Counted from the first letter of the stretch, positions 51,553-61,664 are shown. The stretch: DNA of 64,000 nucleotides from Kribbella amoyensis (GCF_007828865.1 NZ_VIVK01000001.1:2666001-2730000), one strand, 5' to 3'. The notes: a model not told the origin generated them from the letters alone. Numbers and translations: made by a program.

Positions 51553-52497
51553 ATGACCACCGAGACCCTGGCTCCGCCCGGACCGCGGACCGCCGGCTAC
51601 CGCGCGATCCCGGTCCTGGCCGGCGCGGGATTCGTCGTCTTCTGGAGCTCCGGCTTCATCGGCGCACGCTGGGGGACGTCGTACTCCTCGGCGTTCGACC
51701 TGCTCGCGTGGCGCTTCTTGATCGCGGCTTCGGTGGCGGCCGTGATCCTGTTGATCCGCCGTCCCCGGATCACCCGGGGAGACCTGGTCACGCATGCGGG
51801 GATGGCGTTCCTCACCCAGTTCGTCTATCTGGGCCTGATCTTCCTCGGCATCGACCATGGCATCCCCGCTGGACTCACCGCGCTGATCGGCTCGCTGCAA
51901 CCGCTCCTGATCGCCACGGTCGCGGGCCCCCTTCTCGGCGAAGGCGTCAGCCCGCGCCAGTGGATCGGCCTCGCCCTGGGTCTTGGCGGAGTGGCGCTCG
52001 TGGTCGCCGACGATCTCGGCGCTGGGCATACCTCGCTGGTGCTCTTCCTCCTGCCGTTGGGCGGTTTGCTCGGTCTGGTCGCGGGCACGTGTCTTGAGCG
52101 ACAGCGGAAGCCGTCCATAGGTTCGCTGGACGCGTTGTGCGTGCAGTGCATGGTGTCCGGCGTCCTCTTCGTGACCGTCACCCTGGCGACAGGACAGCTG
52201 ACCGTTCCCGCGGAGCAGTCCTTCTACGCGGCCGCGCTCTGGCTCGTGGTGCTGTCGACGGGTGGTGGTTGGGGGCTGTACCTGGTGAACCTGCGGCTGA
52301 CCGGTGCGACGCGGATCAGCAGCCTGCTCTACCTGGTGCCGCCGACCACGATGCTGCTGGCGTTCCTGGCCTTCCACGAGACGATCGGCCTACTGGCTGT
52401 GGGCGGTATGGCGGTGTGCGCTGTGGCGGTGTTGATGATCCGCCTTCGCGATCGGCGACAGGGGGTGGCGGAGACGCGCGCAACCCCTTCGACATGA
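51553..52497 (+). CDS. EamA/DMT family transporter
   Basis: 314 residues with ten hydrophobic helices in two EamA repeats (VVFWSSGFIGARWGTSYSSAFDLLAWRF in the first; ISSLLYLVPPTTMLLAFLAFHETIG in the second). Drug/metabolite exporters of this fold expel amino acids or other metabolites. Divergent from its likely TetR regulator. A MarR gene follows 13 bp downstream. Confidence 0.9.
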   Translation: MTTETLAPPGPRTAGYRAIPVLAGAGFVVFWSSGFIGARWGTSYSSAFDLLAWRFLIAASVAAVILLIRRPRITRGDLVTHAGMAFLTQFVYLGLIFLGIDHGIPAGLTALIGSLQPLLIATVAGPLLGEGVSPRQWIGLALGLGGVALVVADDLGAGHTSLVLFLLPLGGLLGLVAGTCLERQRKPSIGSLDALCVQCMVSGVLFVTVTLATGQLTVPAEQSFYAAALWLVVLSTGGGWGLYLVNLRLTGATRISSLLYLVPPTTMLLAFLAFHETIGLLAVGGMAVCAVAVLMIRLRDRRQGVAETRATPST

Positions 52498-52510
52498 CTA
52501 CGCTGCGACC

Positions 52511-52996
52511 ATGGCGGAACCGCGATGGCTGAACGAGCAGGAGCAGCAGGCTTGGCGTGCGTTCATCGCGGCCCAACGGGTGGTGAACGGCCGGATCGAG
52601 CAGCAGCTCCAGCGCGACGCCGGGATGCCACACACGTACTTCGAGATCCTCGTCCGGCTGTCCGACGCGGCCGACGGCCGGCTCCGGATGAGCGAGCTGG
52701 CCGTGTCCACGCTCGGTTCCCGCAGCCGCCTGTCGCATGCGGTGAACCGGCTCGAACAGGTCGGCTGGGTCCGTCGGGAGGGGATCGAGTCGGACCGGCG
52801 TGGCCAGGTCGCGATCCTGACCGACGCGGGCCGGCAGAAGCTGAAGGAGACCGCGCCCGGTCACGTCGAGACGGTCCGGTCCTCGGTGTTCGACGCGTTG
52901 AGCGAGGAGCAGGTCGAGCAGCTGTACGACATCTGCGCCACGCTCGCCCGGCACTCCGGCGGGACGTACGACAGCGCCAGCTGGGAGAAGCGCTGA
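52511..52996 (+). CDS. MarR family transcriptional regulator
   Basis: 161 residues. The winged helix reads HTYFEILVRLSDAADGRLRMSELAVSTLGSRSRLSHAVNRLEQVGWVRREGIESDRRGQVAILTDAGRQKL, with the wing arginine pair (SDRRG). It probably shares the EamA transcript. Target unknown. Confidence 0.93.
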   Translation: MAEPRWLNEQEQQAWRAFIAAQRVVNGRIEQQLQRDAGMPHTYFEILVRLSDAADGRLRMSELAVSTLGSRSRLSHAVNRLEQVGWVRREGIESDRRGQVAILTDAGRQKLKETAPGHVETVRSSVFDALSEEQVEQLYDICATLARHSGGTYDSASWEKR

Positions 52997-53011
52997 CCCG
53001 GATCGGTAAGA

Positions 53012-54262
53012 ATGGCGTCGATGAAGATCTTGCCCGGCGCCACGGTCGCCACAGTCGCCGTCCTCCTGCTCGCCGGCTGCGGTGACAGCGGTTCGCCCAC
53101 CGCCGGACCGAGTACGGTCCCCTCGTCGACGGTGCCGGTCACGCCCAGCGAGACCCCCACGACCAGCGCGACCCCGTCGACGTCGCCGAGTACGACCACC
53201 ACACCTAGCAAGCCGCCGGCGGCGAGCTGCGTGGACCAGAAGCTGGCCGCACTTTCCCTGCGAGAGCGGGCCGCCCAGCTGATCATGACCGGCATCAGCT
53301 CGAACGGGATGACCTCCTCCGAACGAGCCGTCGTCCGCGCGCAGAAACCGGGCGGTCTCCTGCTGATGGGGCCTGGCGGCAGCGCGTCCCACACCCGGAC
53401 CGAGATGGCGTCCGCCTCCTCGACCAGTACGACGGAGGGGATCAAGCCGTTCGTCGCCGCGGACCAGGAGGGCGGCAAGATCCAGCGGCTCAAGGGCCCC
53501 GGCTTCGACCGGATCCCGGCCGCCACCGTCCAGGCCACCTGGTCGCCGGCCAAGCTGACCAGCGAGGCGCGTGGCTGGGGAGCCCAGCTCAAGCAGGCCG
53601 GCGTGAACCTCGACCTCGCCCCGGTCGCCGACGTCGTACCCAAGTCGCTCGGTGACGACAACGCCCCGATCGGTGCCCTGGACCGCGGCTACGGCAGTAC
53701 GCCCGGCCCGGTGTCGCAGCACGTCACCGCCTTCGTCAAGGGCATGGACGCGGCCGGCGTGATGACCTCGGTCAAACACTTCCCCGGCCTCGGTCAGGTC
53801 CGCGGCAACACGGACTTCTCCTCCGGGGTGGTGGACGACAGCACCGTGCGTGACGACGACGACCTCGCGCCGTTCGCGGCCGGGATCCAGGCCGGTAGCG
53901 ACATGGTGATGGTGTCCACGGTCACGTACTCGAAGATCGACCCGGACAACCGGGCGGTGTTCTCGCCGACGATCGTGCAGGGCATGCTCCGCGGCGACCT
54001 GAAGTACGGCGGCGTGGTGATCACCGACGACGTCGGCGCGGCCGCGGAGGTGGCGTCCGTCCCGGCGGGGGAGCGGGCGACCCGCTTCGTCGCGGCAGGC
54101 GGTGACGTCGTGATCACCGCGAAGGCGTCGCTGACCTCGGCGATGGTGGACGCGCTGGTGACGAAAGCCGAGCGGGACAAGGCGTTCGCGGGCAAGCTGC
54201 AGGACAGCGTCCGCCGGGTCCTGACCCTGAAGGAGCGGCGCGGCCTGGTGAGCTGCGGATGA
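53012..54262 (+). CDS. Glycoside hydrolase family 3 lipoprotein (NagZ-like)
   Basis: 416 residues. A lipobox ends at Cys23 (LLLAGCG), then about 45 residues of Thr/Ser/Pro linker, then a single GH3 barrel domain: GGLLLMGPGG, FVAADQEGGKIQRL, VNLDLAPVADV, SVKHFPGLGQVRGNTDFSSG and the nucleophile region GGVVITDDVG (Asp339/340). NagZ proteins release N-acetylglucosamine from wall fragments; the Asp-Ser-His dyad usually found after KHFPGHG is replaced here. In-frame ATG 53021 is an alternative start. Its stop overlaps the next start (ATGA). Confidence 0.88.
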   Translation: MASMKILPGATVATVAVLLLAGCGDSGSPTAGPSTVPSSTVPVTPSETPTTSATPSTSPSTTTTPSKPPAASCVDQKLAALSLRERAAQLIMTGISSNGMTSSERAVVRAQKPGGLLLMGPGGSASHTRTEMASASSTSTTEGIKPFVAADQEGGKIQRLKGPGFDRIPAATVQATWSPAKLTSEARGWGAQLKQAGVNLDLAPVADVVPKSLGDDNAPIGALDRGYGSTPGPVSQHVTAFVKGMDAAGVMTSVKHFPGLGQVRGNTDFSSGVVDDSTVRDDDDLAPFAAGIQAGSDMVMVSTVTYSKIDPDNRAVFSPTIVQGMLRGDLKYGGVVITDDVGAAAEVASVPAGERATRFVAAGGDVVITAKASLTSAMVDALVTKAERDKAFAGKLQDSVRRVLTLKERRGLVSCG

Positions 54263-54603
54263 CCGCCCCGACCCCGGACGACGAGCCGGACTACCGCTTC
54301 ACGCTGGCGAACGAGCGCACCTACCTGGCGTACCTGCGGACATCACTCGCCTGTTATGCCGGCGGCCTGTCCGCGGTGCAGTTCCTCGACATCGGGCCGG
54401 GTCACTGGGCCGGCCGGATCATCGGCGTGGTGCTGGTGCTGGCCGGGATCGTCACCACGGCAGGCGCTTTCCGCCGCTGGCGGCAGAACATCCTGGCGAT
54501 GCGGCAGGGCGCTCCACTACCGCTGACCAGGCTCCCTTTGATGCTCGGAGCAACCATCGCCGTGGTCGGCCTGGTCGGGCTGCTGTTCACGGTCTGGCGA
54601 TGA
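54259..54603 (+). CDS. DUF202 (YidH-type) membrane protein
   Basis: 114 residues, three membrane helices, with the signature LANERTYLAYLRTSLACYAGGLSAVQF. DUF202 proteins are small inner-membrane proteins of unknown function. Coupled by ATGA overlaps both to the GH3 lipoprotein before it and to a second DUF202 gene after it. Confidence 0.88.
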   Translation: MTAPTPDDEPDYRFTLANERTYLAYLRTSLACYAGGLSAVQFLDIGPGHWAGRIIGVVLVLAGIVTTAGAFRRWRQNILAMRQGAPLPLTRLPLMLGATIAVVGLVGLLFTVWR

Positions 54604-54911
54604 CCCGGGATCCGGGGCTGCAGACCGAGCGCACCCTGCTGGCCTGGCGCCGGACCTCGCTCGGGCTGATCGCGAACGGTGTTCTGCTGCTGGCGTCCGG
54701 TCACAACACGTCGAACGTCCGGCTCGGGCTCGGGATCGTGGTGATCGTGCTCGCGCTGGCCTGCTGGGCGGCGGTCGGCGCCGTCTTCCGGACCGGGACG
54801 CGCGAGGGCCATCCGCCGGACTTCCAGGGCCGTGAGAGGGTGTTGCGGGCCGCGGCCGGTCTGGTACTGGTGGTGGGAGTGTTCGATCTTTACGCGGTGC
54901 TCACCCGATGA
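54600..54911 (+). CDS. DUF202 membrane protein, second copy
   Basis: 103 residues, three helices, signature LQTERTLLAWRRTSLGLIANGVLLL. A divergent partner of the preceding DUF202 protein, with an ATGA overlap. Paired DUF202 genes are common in actinobacteria and probably form a heteromeric membrane unit; the function is unknown. Confidence 0.88.
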   Translation: MTRDPGLQTERTLLAWRRTSLGLIANGVLLLASGHNTSNVRLGLGIVVIVLALACWAAVGAVFRTGTREGHPPDFQGRERVLRAAAGLVLVVGVFDLYAVLTR

Positions 54912-55013
54912 CACCAGCCGGTCACGGAACGGTCGCGCTGCGTCCATGTGGTCACCGTCTCGCGGTACGTTGACCCTGCGGATGCGATGTCAGCGGTCCG
55001 TTGCCCCTAGCAT

Positions 55014-55038
55014 GTTCACGGTTTGTCCCTCGTTCAAC
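55014..55038 (+). promoter_or_regulatory. Degenerate PHO-box-like direct repeats
   Basis: GTTCACG at 55014, GTTTGTC at 55021 and GTTCAAC at 55032; the last two are 11 bp apart. The Streptomyces PhoP box is built from 11-bp units starting GTTCACC. It lies just upstream of the DUF47/Pit phosphate operon, which raises the odds, but the match is weak. Confidence 0.35.
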
Positions 55039-55049
55039 CGGAGCTTGAA

Positions 55050-55682
55050 GTGCCGTTACGTCTGCGTCCGAACGACCCGACGTTCTACGACCTTTTCACC
55101 GAGTCCGCCAACCACCTCGTCGACGGAGCCAGGATCCTCGCCGAACTGCTCGGCAGCACCGCGGGGACGGGCCTGTCGGCCAGTCACCAGATCGCGGCCC
55201 AGATGAAGGACGCGGAGCACGCGGCCGACGAGACCACCCACTCGATCATCCGCCGGGTGAACTCGACCTTCGTCACGCCGTTCGACCGCGAGGACATCTA
55301 CCGGCTGGCCTCCGACCTCGACGACGTGATGGACTACATGGAGGAGGCCGTCGACACGGTCCACCTGTTCGCGCTCGAGAAGCTGCCGGAGGAGATCGCC
55401 GAGCAGATCGAGGTGCTGCAGCGGGCCGCCACGTTGACGGCGGAGACCATGCCGAGGCTGCGGACGATGAAGGACCTGGCGGAGTACTGGATCGAGATCA
55501 ACCGGCTGGAGAACACCGGTGACGCGGTGCACCGCCGGATCGTCGCGAAGCTGTTCAGCGGAGAGTTCGACGCGCTGACAGTGATGAAGCTGAAGACCGT
55601 GGTCGACCTGCTGGAGGCCGCCATCGATGCCTTCGAGCACGTCGCCAACACGGTCGAGCAGATCGCCGTCAAGGAGAGCTGA
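55050..55682 (+). CDS. DUF47/PhoU-like regulatory subunit of phosphate transport
   Basis: 210 residues from GTG 55050 (VPLRLRPNDPTFYDLFTESANHLV), with GGAG 6 bp upstream; TTG 55023 is less likely. The helical bundle has PhoU-like metal motifs: EHAADETTHSIIRRVNSTFVTPFDREDIYRLASDLDDVMDYMEEA and INRLENTGDAVHRRIVAKLF. DUF47 proteins are paired with Pit transporters and modulate phosphate uptake. The Pit gene starts 2 bp after its stop. Confidence 0.93.
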   Translation: MPLRLRPNDPTFYDLFTESANHLVDGARILAELLGSTAGTGLSASHQIAAQMKDAEHAADETTHSIIRRVNSTFVTPFDREDIYRLASDLDDVMDYMEEAVDTVHLFALEKLPEEIAEQIEVLQRAATLTAETMPRLRTMKDLAEYWIEINRLENTGDAVHRRIVAKLFSGEFDALTVMKLKTVVDLLEAAIDAFEHVANTVEQIAVKES

Positions 55683-55684
55683 GC

Positions 55685-56683
55685 GTGGAGCTCGCGCTCG
55701 TCATCGCGGTCATCGTGATCGCGCTCAGCTTCGACTACACCAACGGGTTCCACGATGCGGCCAACGCGATCGCGACCTCCGTCTCGACCCGTGCGCTGAC
55801 GCCGCGGGTCGCGCTGCTGATGGCCGCGGTGATGAACTTCCTCGGCGCGTTCCTCGGCACCGAGGTGGCCGAGACGGTCGGCAAGGGCATCATCGAGACC
55901 CCGGCGGGACAGCACGGCCTGGTGGTGGTGCTGTCGGCGCTCGTCGGCGCGATCACCTGGAACCTGATCACCTGGTACTTCGGCCTGCCCAGCTCGTCGT
56001 CGCACGCGCTGATCGGCGGCCTGGTCGGCGCCGGGATCGCCTCGGCCAGCACGGTGCTGTGGTCCGGCATCGTCGACAAGGTCGTCATCCCGATGGTGCT
56101 GTCACCGGCGATCGGGTTCCTCGGTGCGTTCCTGCTGATGACCGGGATCCTGTGGCTCTTCCGGCACAGCAACCCGGGCAAGACCACCCGCGGCTTCCGG
56201 CTGTCCCAGTCGCTGTCGGCGGCCGCGATGGCGCTCGGCCACGGCCTCCAGGACGCCCAGAAGACGATGGGCGTGATCTTCCTGGCCCTGCTCAGCACCG
56301 GGCACGTCAACGAGGGTGACGGGATCCCGATCTGGGTCAAGATCGCCGCCGCGACCGCGATCTCGCTCGGCACCTACTCGGGTGGCTGGCGGATCATGCG
56401 GACGCTCGGCCGCCGGATCATCCACCTGGACCCGGCCCGCGGGTTCGCCTCCGAGGCGGTGGCCGCGTCGGTGCTGTACGTGATGGCGATCGGCCTGCAC
56501 GCGCCGGTGTCGACCACCCACACGATCACCTCGGCCGTGATGGGCGCGGGTGCCACCAAGCGGCTGTCCGCGGTCCGCTGGGGGGTGGCGAAGGGCATCG
56601 TGATGGCCTGGGTCCTCACCATCCCGGCCGCCGGGGTCGTCGCCGCCGCCTGCTACGGCCTGGCGCACCTGATCCTCGAGTAG
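55685..56683 (+). CDS. pit: Low-affinity inorganic phosphate transporter, Pit family
   Basis: 332 residues, GTG start with an AAGGAG SD inside the DUF47 gene. The duplicated Pit signature is seen twice: FDYTNGFHDAANAIATSVSTRAL near the N-terminus and GHGLQDAQKTMGVIFLAL in the middle, with GLPSSSSHALIGGLVGAG and PVSTTHTITSAVMGAGATKR. About ten membrane helices. It imports metal-phosphate with protons. Forms an operon with DUF47. Confidence 0.95.
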   Translation: MELALVIAVIVIALSFDYTNGFHDAANAIATSVSTRALTPRVALLMAAVMNFLGAFLGTEVAETVGKGIIETPAGQHGLVVVLSALVGAITWNLITWYFGLPSSSSHALIGGLVGAGIASASTVLWSGIVDKVVIPMVLSPAIGFLGAFLLMTGILWLFRHSNPGKTTRGFRLSQSLSAAAMALGHGLQDAQKTMGVIFLALLSTGHVNEGDGIPIWVKIAAATAISLGTYSGGWRIMRTLGRRIIHLDPARGFASEAVAASVLYVMAIGLHAPVSTTHTITSAVMGAGATKRLSAVRWGVAKGIVMAWVLTIPAAGVVAAACYGLAHLILE

Positions 56684-56686
56684 CGG

Positions 56687-57274
56687 TCAGCGGTTCCAGC
56701 GCCGGACCGCCTTGGCGACGTCCTTCGTCCGCAGGGTGGCCAGACAGGTCTCCCAGCCACCGGACAGGTCGTCGCCGAGGGCGGTCAGGTCGAGGAACGC
56801 CTGCGGCCGCACCGCCATCACCCAGGTCGCCGCGGCCGCGTGTCCCTGGGTGAACAGCAGGTGGTTCGCGGTCGCCTCGACCCGGCGGATCCGCTCCGTC
56901 TCGGCGCCGTTCCCGGCCAGGCCACGGGTCGCCCAGCCGCGCAGGACCTCGGGATCGCCGGCGGTCATCCGGGCCAGGAAACCGAGCGGTCCCCGCCAGA
57001 AGCCACGCTGGCCGACGGTGTCCAGGCGCTCCAGCGGGAACCAGCCGTTCTGGCACCGGCGGCCGTTCACCGCGGACTCGATCTCGCGCGCCTGCTCCGG
57101 TCGCAGATCCTGGCTCGCCCAGGTGAGGAACACGTCACCGGCGTCCGGGATCTCCTCGGCGACGTGCGGTGGGATCCGCAACGTGCCGGGCTCGAAGAGA
57201 TGCAGCTCTTCCCCTGAAACGAACAAGGACCTTCCCCCCGCCTGCAGACCAGATGGTGGTTCTGCCCGAACCAC
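56687..57274 (-). CDS. Hypothetical protein
   Basis: About 195 residues from GTG 57274, or about 179 from TTG 57226, which has GGAAGG just upstream. Soluble, no signal peptide. Features: EELHLFEPGTLRIPPHVAEEIPDAGDVFLTWASQDLRPEQAREIE, NGWFPLERLDTVGQRGFW, and a C-terminal helical part ending VAKAVRRWNR. I do not recognise a family. It lies 3 bp from the convergent pit gene and downstream of plsC. Confidence 0.65.
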   Translation of the reverse strand: MVRAEPPSGLQAGGRSLFVSGEELHLFEPGTLRIPPHVAEEIPDAGDVFLTWASQDLRPEQAREIESAVNGRRCQNGWFPLERLDTVGQRGFWRGPLGFLARMTAGDPEVLRGWATRGLAGNGAETERIRRVEATANHLLFTQGHAAAATWVMAVRPQAFLDLTALGDDLSGGWETCLATLRTKDVAKAVRRWNR

Positions 57275-57377
57275 CGGCCTGTCGAGTGGGACCCCCCAGA
57301 TCCATTACGACGCCAGACGCTTTGGTACTCCGAGCCCGGCCGCCCGGTCAAGCCCTTGTCCGCGGTTGGGTGGTGGC

Positions 57378-58139
57378 CTAGTCCGCGCCGCCCTTGGTCT
57401 GGCGGGTGCGGCGGCGGTCCAGCTCCTCCTGGTCGAGCCGCGCCGCCTCCTCTGGGGTCGGTGCCCCACCGCCGTACGAAGCGGGCAGCCACCAGGCTCC
57501 CTCGGGCTGCTCGGGGTACGCGCGGATGGTCTGGTCGAGCATCCCGGCCATCGTGGTCCGCAGGTGGGCGGTCGCCTCCACGGCGTCGTCCTCGGGCGTC
57601 ACCGTGATCGGGGCGCCGACGGTGATCGACACGGGGCGGTGCCGGGAGAAGTCGCGCGGGTGGTCCTTGGTGAGCATCCGCTGGGTCCCCCACAGGATCA
57701 TCGGGATCACCGGTACGCCCGCCTCGGCGGCCATCCGGACGGTGCCCGACTTGAACTCCTTGAGCTCGAACGACCGGGAGATCGTCGCCTCCGGGAACAC
57801 CCCGACCACCTCGCCCTCGCCCAGGTACCGGATCGCCTCCCGGTACGACGCCGCGCCGGCCGAGCGGTCCACGGCGATGTGGTGCATGCCGCGCATCAGC
57901 GGACCGGAGAACCGGTTGCGGAACAGCACCTCCTTGGCCATGAACCGGACCCGGCGGCCGCTCGGGTACGCGCCGTACCCGCCGATCACGAAGTCGACGT
58001 AGCTGATGTGGTTGAGCGCGATCACCGCGCCGCCGGTCCGCGGTACGTGCTCGGTGCCGGACATCAGGAACCGCAGGTCCAGCACCTTGAACGCGGTGCG
58101 CGCGAAGGCGATCACCGGCGGGTAGACGAGGTCTCGCAT
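57378..58139 (-). CDS. 1-acyl-sn-glycerol-3-phosphate acyltransferase (PlsC family)
   Basis: 253 residues. The acyltransferase block I HX4D motif is NHISYVDF, block II RVRFMAKEVLF, block III VGVFPEATISRS and block IV VPVIPMILWGTQRM. It makes phosphatidic acid or acylates a related substrate at the membrane. The C-terminal GGGAPTPEEAARLDQEELDRRRTRQ is an actinobacterial extension. ATG 58139 follows a purine-rich GGGGG. Confidence 0.92.
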   Translation of the reverse strand: MRDLVYPPVIAFARTAFKVLDLRFLMSGTEHVPRTGGAVIALNHISYVDFVIGGYGAYPSGRRVRFMAKEVLFRNRFSGPLMRGMHHIAVDRSAGAASYREAIRYLGEGEVVGVFPEATISRSFELKEFKSGTVRMAAEAGVPVIPMILWGTQRMLTKDHPRDFSRHRPVSITVGAPITVTPEDDAVEATAHLRTTMAGMLDQTIRAYPEQPEGAWWLPASYGGGAPTPEEAARLDQEELDRRRTRQTKGGAD

Positions 58140-58309
58140 CCCCCGACGTTACCGGCTCGGGCCGCGCGGCACGCCGATCCGTCGGCGTGACCGAGCGCAC
58201 GGACGCCCAGCACTCACCAACCTCCGCCACCACCACGACGGCCGGGTCCGGCGGGCATGGCCGCGGGCGCCCTGGCGGGTCGGCGCCGGGTTGGATGCTC
58301 CTATGGATG

Positions 58310-59392
58310 TCAAGTAGTGGCTGGTTGCTTGTTGGTGGTGGGTTGTGTTTGGCGGAGTGTGTAGTAGATCTCGCGGGCGATGAGTCGTTTGAGGCAGCGG
58401 ATGGTGTCTTTTTTGGACAGGCCGTCGGCGGTGCGTTTGGCGAGGTAGGTGTGGGTGCGTGGGTCCCAGCGGAGTCGGTTGATGACGATGAGGTAGAGGG
58501 CTTTGTTGGCTTGGCGGTCGCCGCCGCGGTTGAGGCGGTGGCGTTGTGTTTGGCCTGAGGATGCGGGGATGGGGGCGGCGCCGCAGAGCATCGCGAAGGC
58601 GGCTTCGGAGTGGATCCGTTCGGGGTTGGGGCCGGCGGTGACCAGGAGCTGCCCGGCGATGTCGGGGCCGACTCCGGTGAGCTGGAGAAGGGCCGGGTTG
58701 ATCGTTTCGATCAGGGCTGTGATGAGGGTGTCGAGCTCGGCGATCTCTTGTTGGGCGGTGGCGTAGCGGCGTGCCAGTGAACGCAGCGCGGTTTTGACGG
58801 CTTGTTCGGGGACGCCGATCTGGGTGGTATCGGGTCGCAGGTTGCGGCAGGTGTGGATCAGGCGGGCGGTGGTGAGGCCTCGTAGCTGGTCGCGCAGACC
58901 ATGGGGTGCGGTCACGATCAGGGCTTTGATCTGGCGCATGCAGCCGGCGCGTTGGTCGACGGCGCTGGTGCGGGCGACCCGCAGGTTCCGCAGCGCCTCG
59001 ACCTGGCTGTCGCGGTTTTTGGGGGTGCCGGTGCGGACTTTGCCCAGGGCGGCGCGGGCGGCGGCTTCGGCATCGATCGGGTCGGATTTCCCGGCCCGGC
59101 GGCGGGTCTTACGGTTCGGCCGGTCGATCTCGACGACCGTGATGCCTTGCTCGCTCAGATAGGTCGTCAGACCGGCCCCGTAGGCGCCGGTGCCCTCCAC
59201 TCCGGCCAGGACCAGCCGCCCGAACGACCGCAGCCAGGCCAGCAGCGCGGCATAGCCGGCCCGGGTGGTGGGAAACGTGGCATGGCCGAGCATCCGGCCG
59301 GTCTGATCGATCGCGGCCGCGGTGTGAGTGTCTCGGTGGGTGTCGACACCACCGGTGATCTCGACCTGGGACCGGGCCTCTGCTCGTGGCAT
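58310..59392 (-). CDS. IS110-family transposase (DEDD recombinase)
   Basis: 360 residues from ATG 59392. The N-terminal RuvC-like domain gives GGVDTHRDTHTAAAID (Asp), LAGVEGTGAYG (Glu) and GKSDPIDAEAAARAA (Asp, Asp). The C-terminal Transposase_20 region has LLQLTGVGPDIAGQLLVTAGPNPERIHSEAAFAMLCGAAPIPASSGQTQRHRLNRGGDRQANKAL with the conserved serine stretch. The gene appears intact, full length and without frameshift, so the element may be active. An upstream in-frame start at 59461 is possible but would take in the candidate RNA region. Confidence 0.93.
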   Translation of the reverse strand: MPRAEARSQVEITGGVDTHRDTHTAAAIDQTGRMLGHATFPTTRAGYAALLAWLRSFGRLVLAGVEGTGAYGAGLTTYLSEQGITVVEIDRPNRKTRRRAGKSDPIDAEAAARAALGKVRTGTPKNRDSQVEALRNLRVARTSAVDQRAGCMRQIKALIVTAPHGLRDQLRGLTTARLIHTCRNLRPDTTQIGVPEQAVKTALRSLARRYATAQQEIAELDTLITALIETINPALLQLTGVGPDIAGQLLVTAGPNPERIHSEAAFAMLCGAAPIPASSGQTQRHRLNRGGDRQANKALYLIVINRLRWDPRTHTYLAKRTADGLSKKDTIRCLKRLIAREIYYTLRQTQPTTNKQPATT

Positions 59393-59500
59393 GGTGGGTA
59401 CTGCCGTCCTTCCACTGGCTAGGGATGAGGGCGGCACGCACCAGCCGAGGCGAGCGGACAAGACAGTGATGGGTGCCTGCTGGCACAGGCTCCTATGAGG
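59393..59500 (-). ncRNA. Candidate bridge RNA region of the IS110 element
   Basis: In the IS110 group the non-coding end before the transposase encodes a bispecific bridge RNA that pairs with donor and target DNA. This 108-bp segment has the right place and contains a hairpin near the element end, GTGCC-AGCA-GGCAC, and other short pairings. It is shorter than described bridge RNAs, so the RNA may extend into the coding region. No promoter is evident within the element; TTGACA occurs at the opposite end across the circle junction. Confidence 0.4.
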
Positions 59501-59532
59501 TCACAGACCCCTCGTCCGGTGAGTGCACGTGA

Positions 59533-59612
59533 CCCCCGCAGTGGTCGACCGACATATCCAATTCAAGACCCGAAGTCAGTGAGTGCTTGAGTCAGGACGA
59601 CCACCGCGGGGG
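59533..59612. repeat. Inverted repeat with 15-bp arms between IS110 and thiC
   Basis: CCCCCGCAGTGGTCG (59533-59547) pairs with 59598-59612 with one mismatch, 50 bp apart; TCAAG/CTTGA pairs inside it. It lies 32 bp outside the IS copy and about 100 bp upstream of the riboswitch. It may be a relic of another small element or a structured site. Confidence 0.5.
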
Positions 59613-59714
59613 ACCACACCCATCATCCTCACTGTGAGTGGTGGAGGTCCGCCTCGCCGGACCGGCGGCGTCCGGCACGCGGCTTTGGTTAGGGTGGACG
59701 GCGGTAAGAGTTGA

Positions 59715-61490
<1,776 letters not shown>

Positions 61491-61496
61491 CCCTGG

Positions 61497-61533
61497 GCTC
61501 CCTCGGGCTCGGCGCGCCGGGGTCCGGGGGAGC
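61497..61533 (+). terminator. Hairpin after thiC
   Basis: GCTCCCTCGG (61497-61506) pairs with CCGGGGGAGC (61524-61533) with one G-T wobble, 7 bp after the thiC stop. Confidence 0.6.
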
Positions 61534-61664
61534 ACCCTCACCGGGGGTGAAGATGAGGGGGTGAGTCGGCGCGCGCAGCGGCGGATCTGAGCGGAGAATT
61601 GAGCGACGGCGACCAGCGGGGCGATCACGGGGAGTGATGGGGTGAACCGCTTCAGGTTTTTTCC

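Larger units (their letters stand above)
58297..59500 (-). mobile_element. IS110-family insertion sequence
   Basis: About 1.2 kb bounded by direct copies of GCTCCTATG at 58297-58305 and 59492-59500. It holds one transposase gene on the minus strand whose stop lies 5 bp from one end, and about 100 bp of non-coding DNA at the other. No terminal inverted repeats are seen, as expected for IS110. A short non-coding side and a longer 5' side fit the IS110 group rather than IS1111. T-rich wobble positions (for example many GTT/TTG/GGT codons) make its codon use differ from the host genes. Confidence 0.8.

Noticed and set aside
58187..58300. GTG-started frame (MTERTDAQHSPTSATTTT...) running into the IS110 element, as a possible gene broken by the insertion
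   Set aside because: Joining the sequence across the element gives a stop (TGA) at the junction, so the frame ends there with or without the IS. No domain is seen.
61534..61620. Additional short dyads such as TCACC-GGG-GGTGA after the thiC hairpin
   Set aside because: Too short and expected by chance at this GC content.
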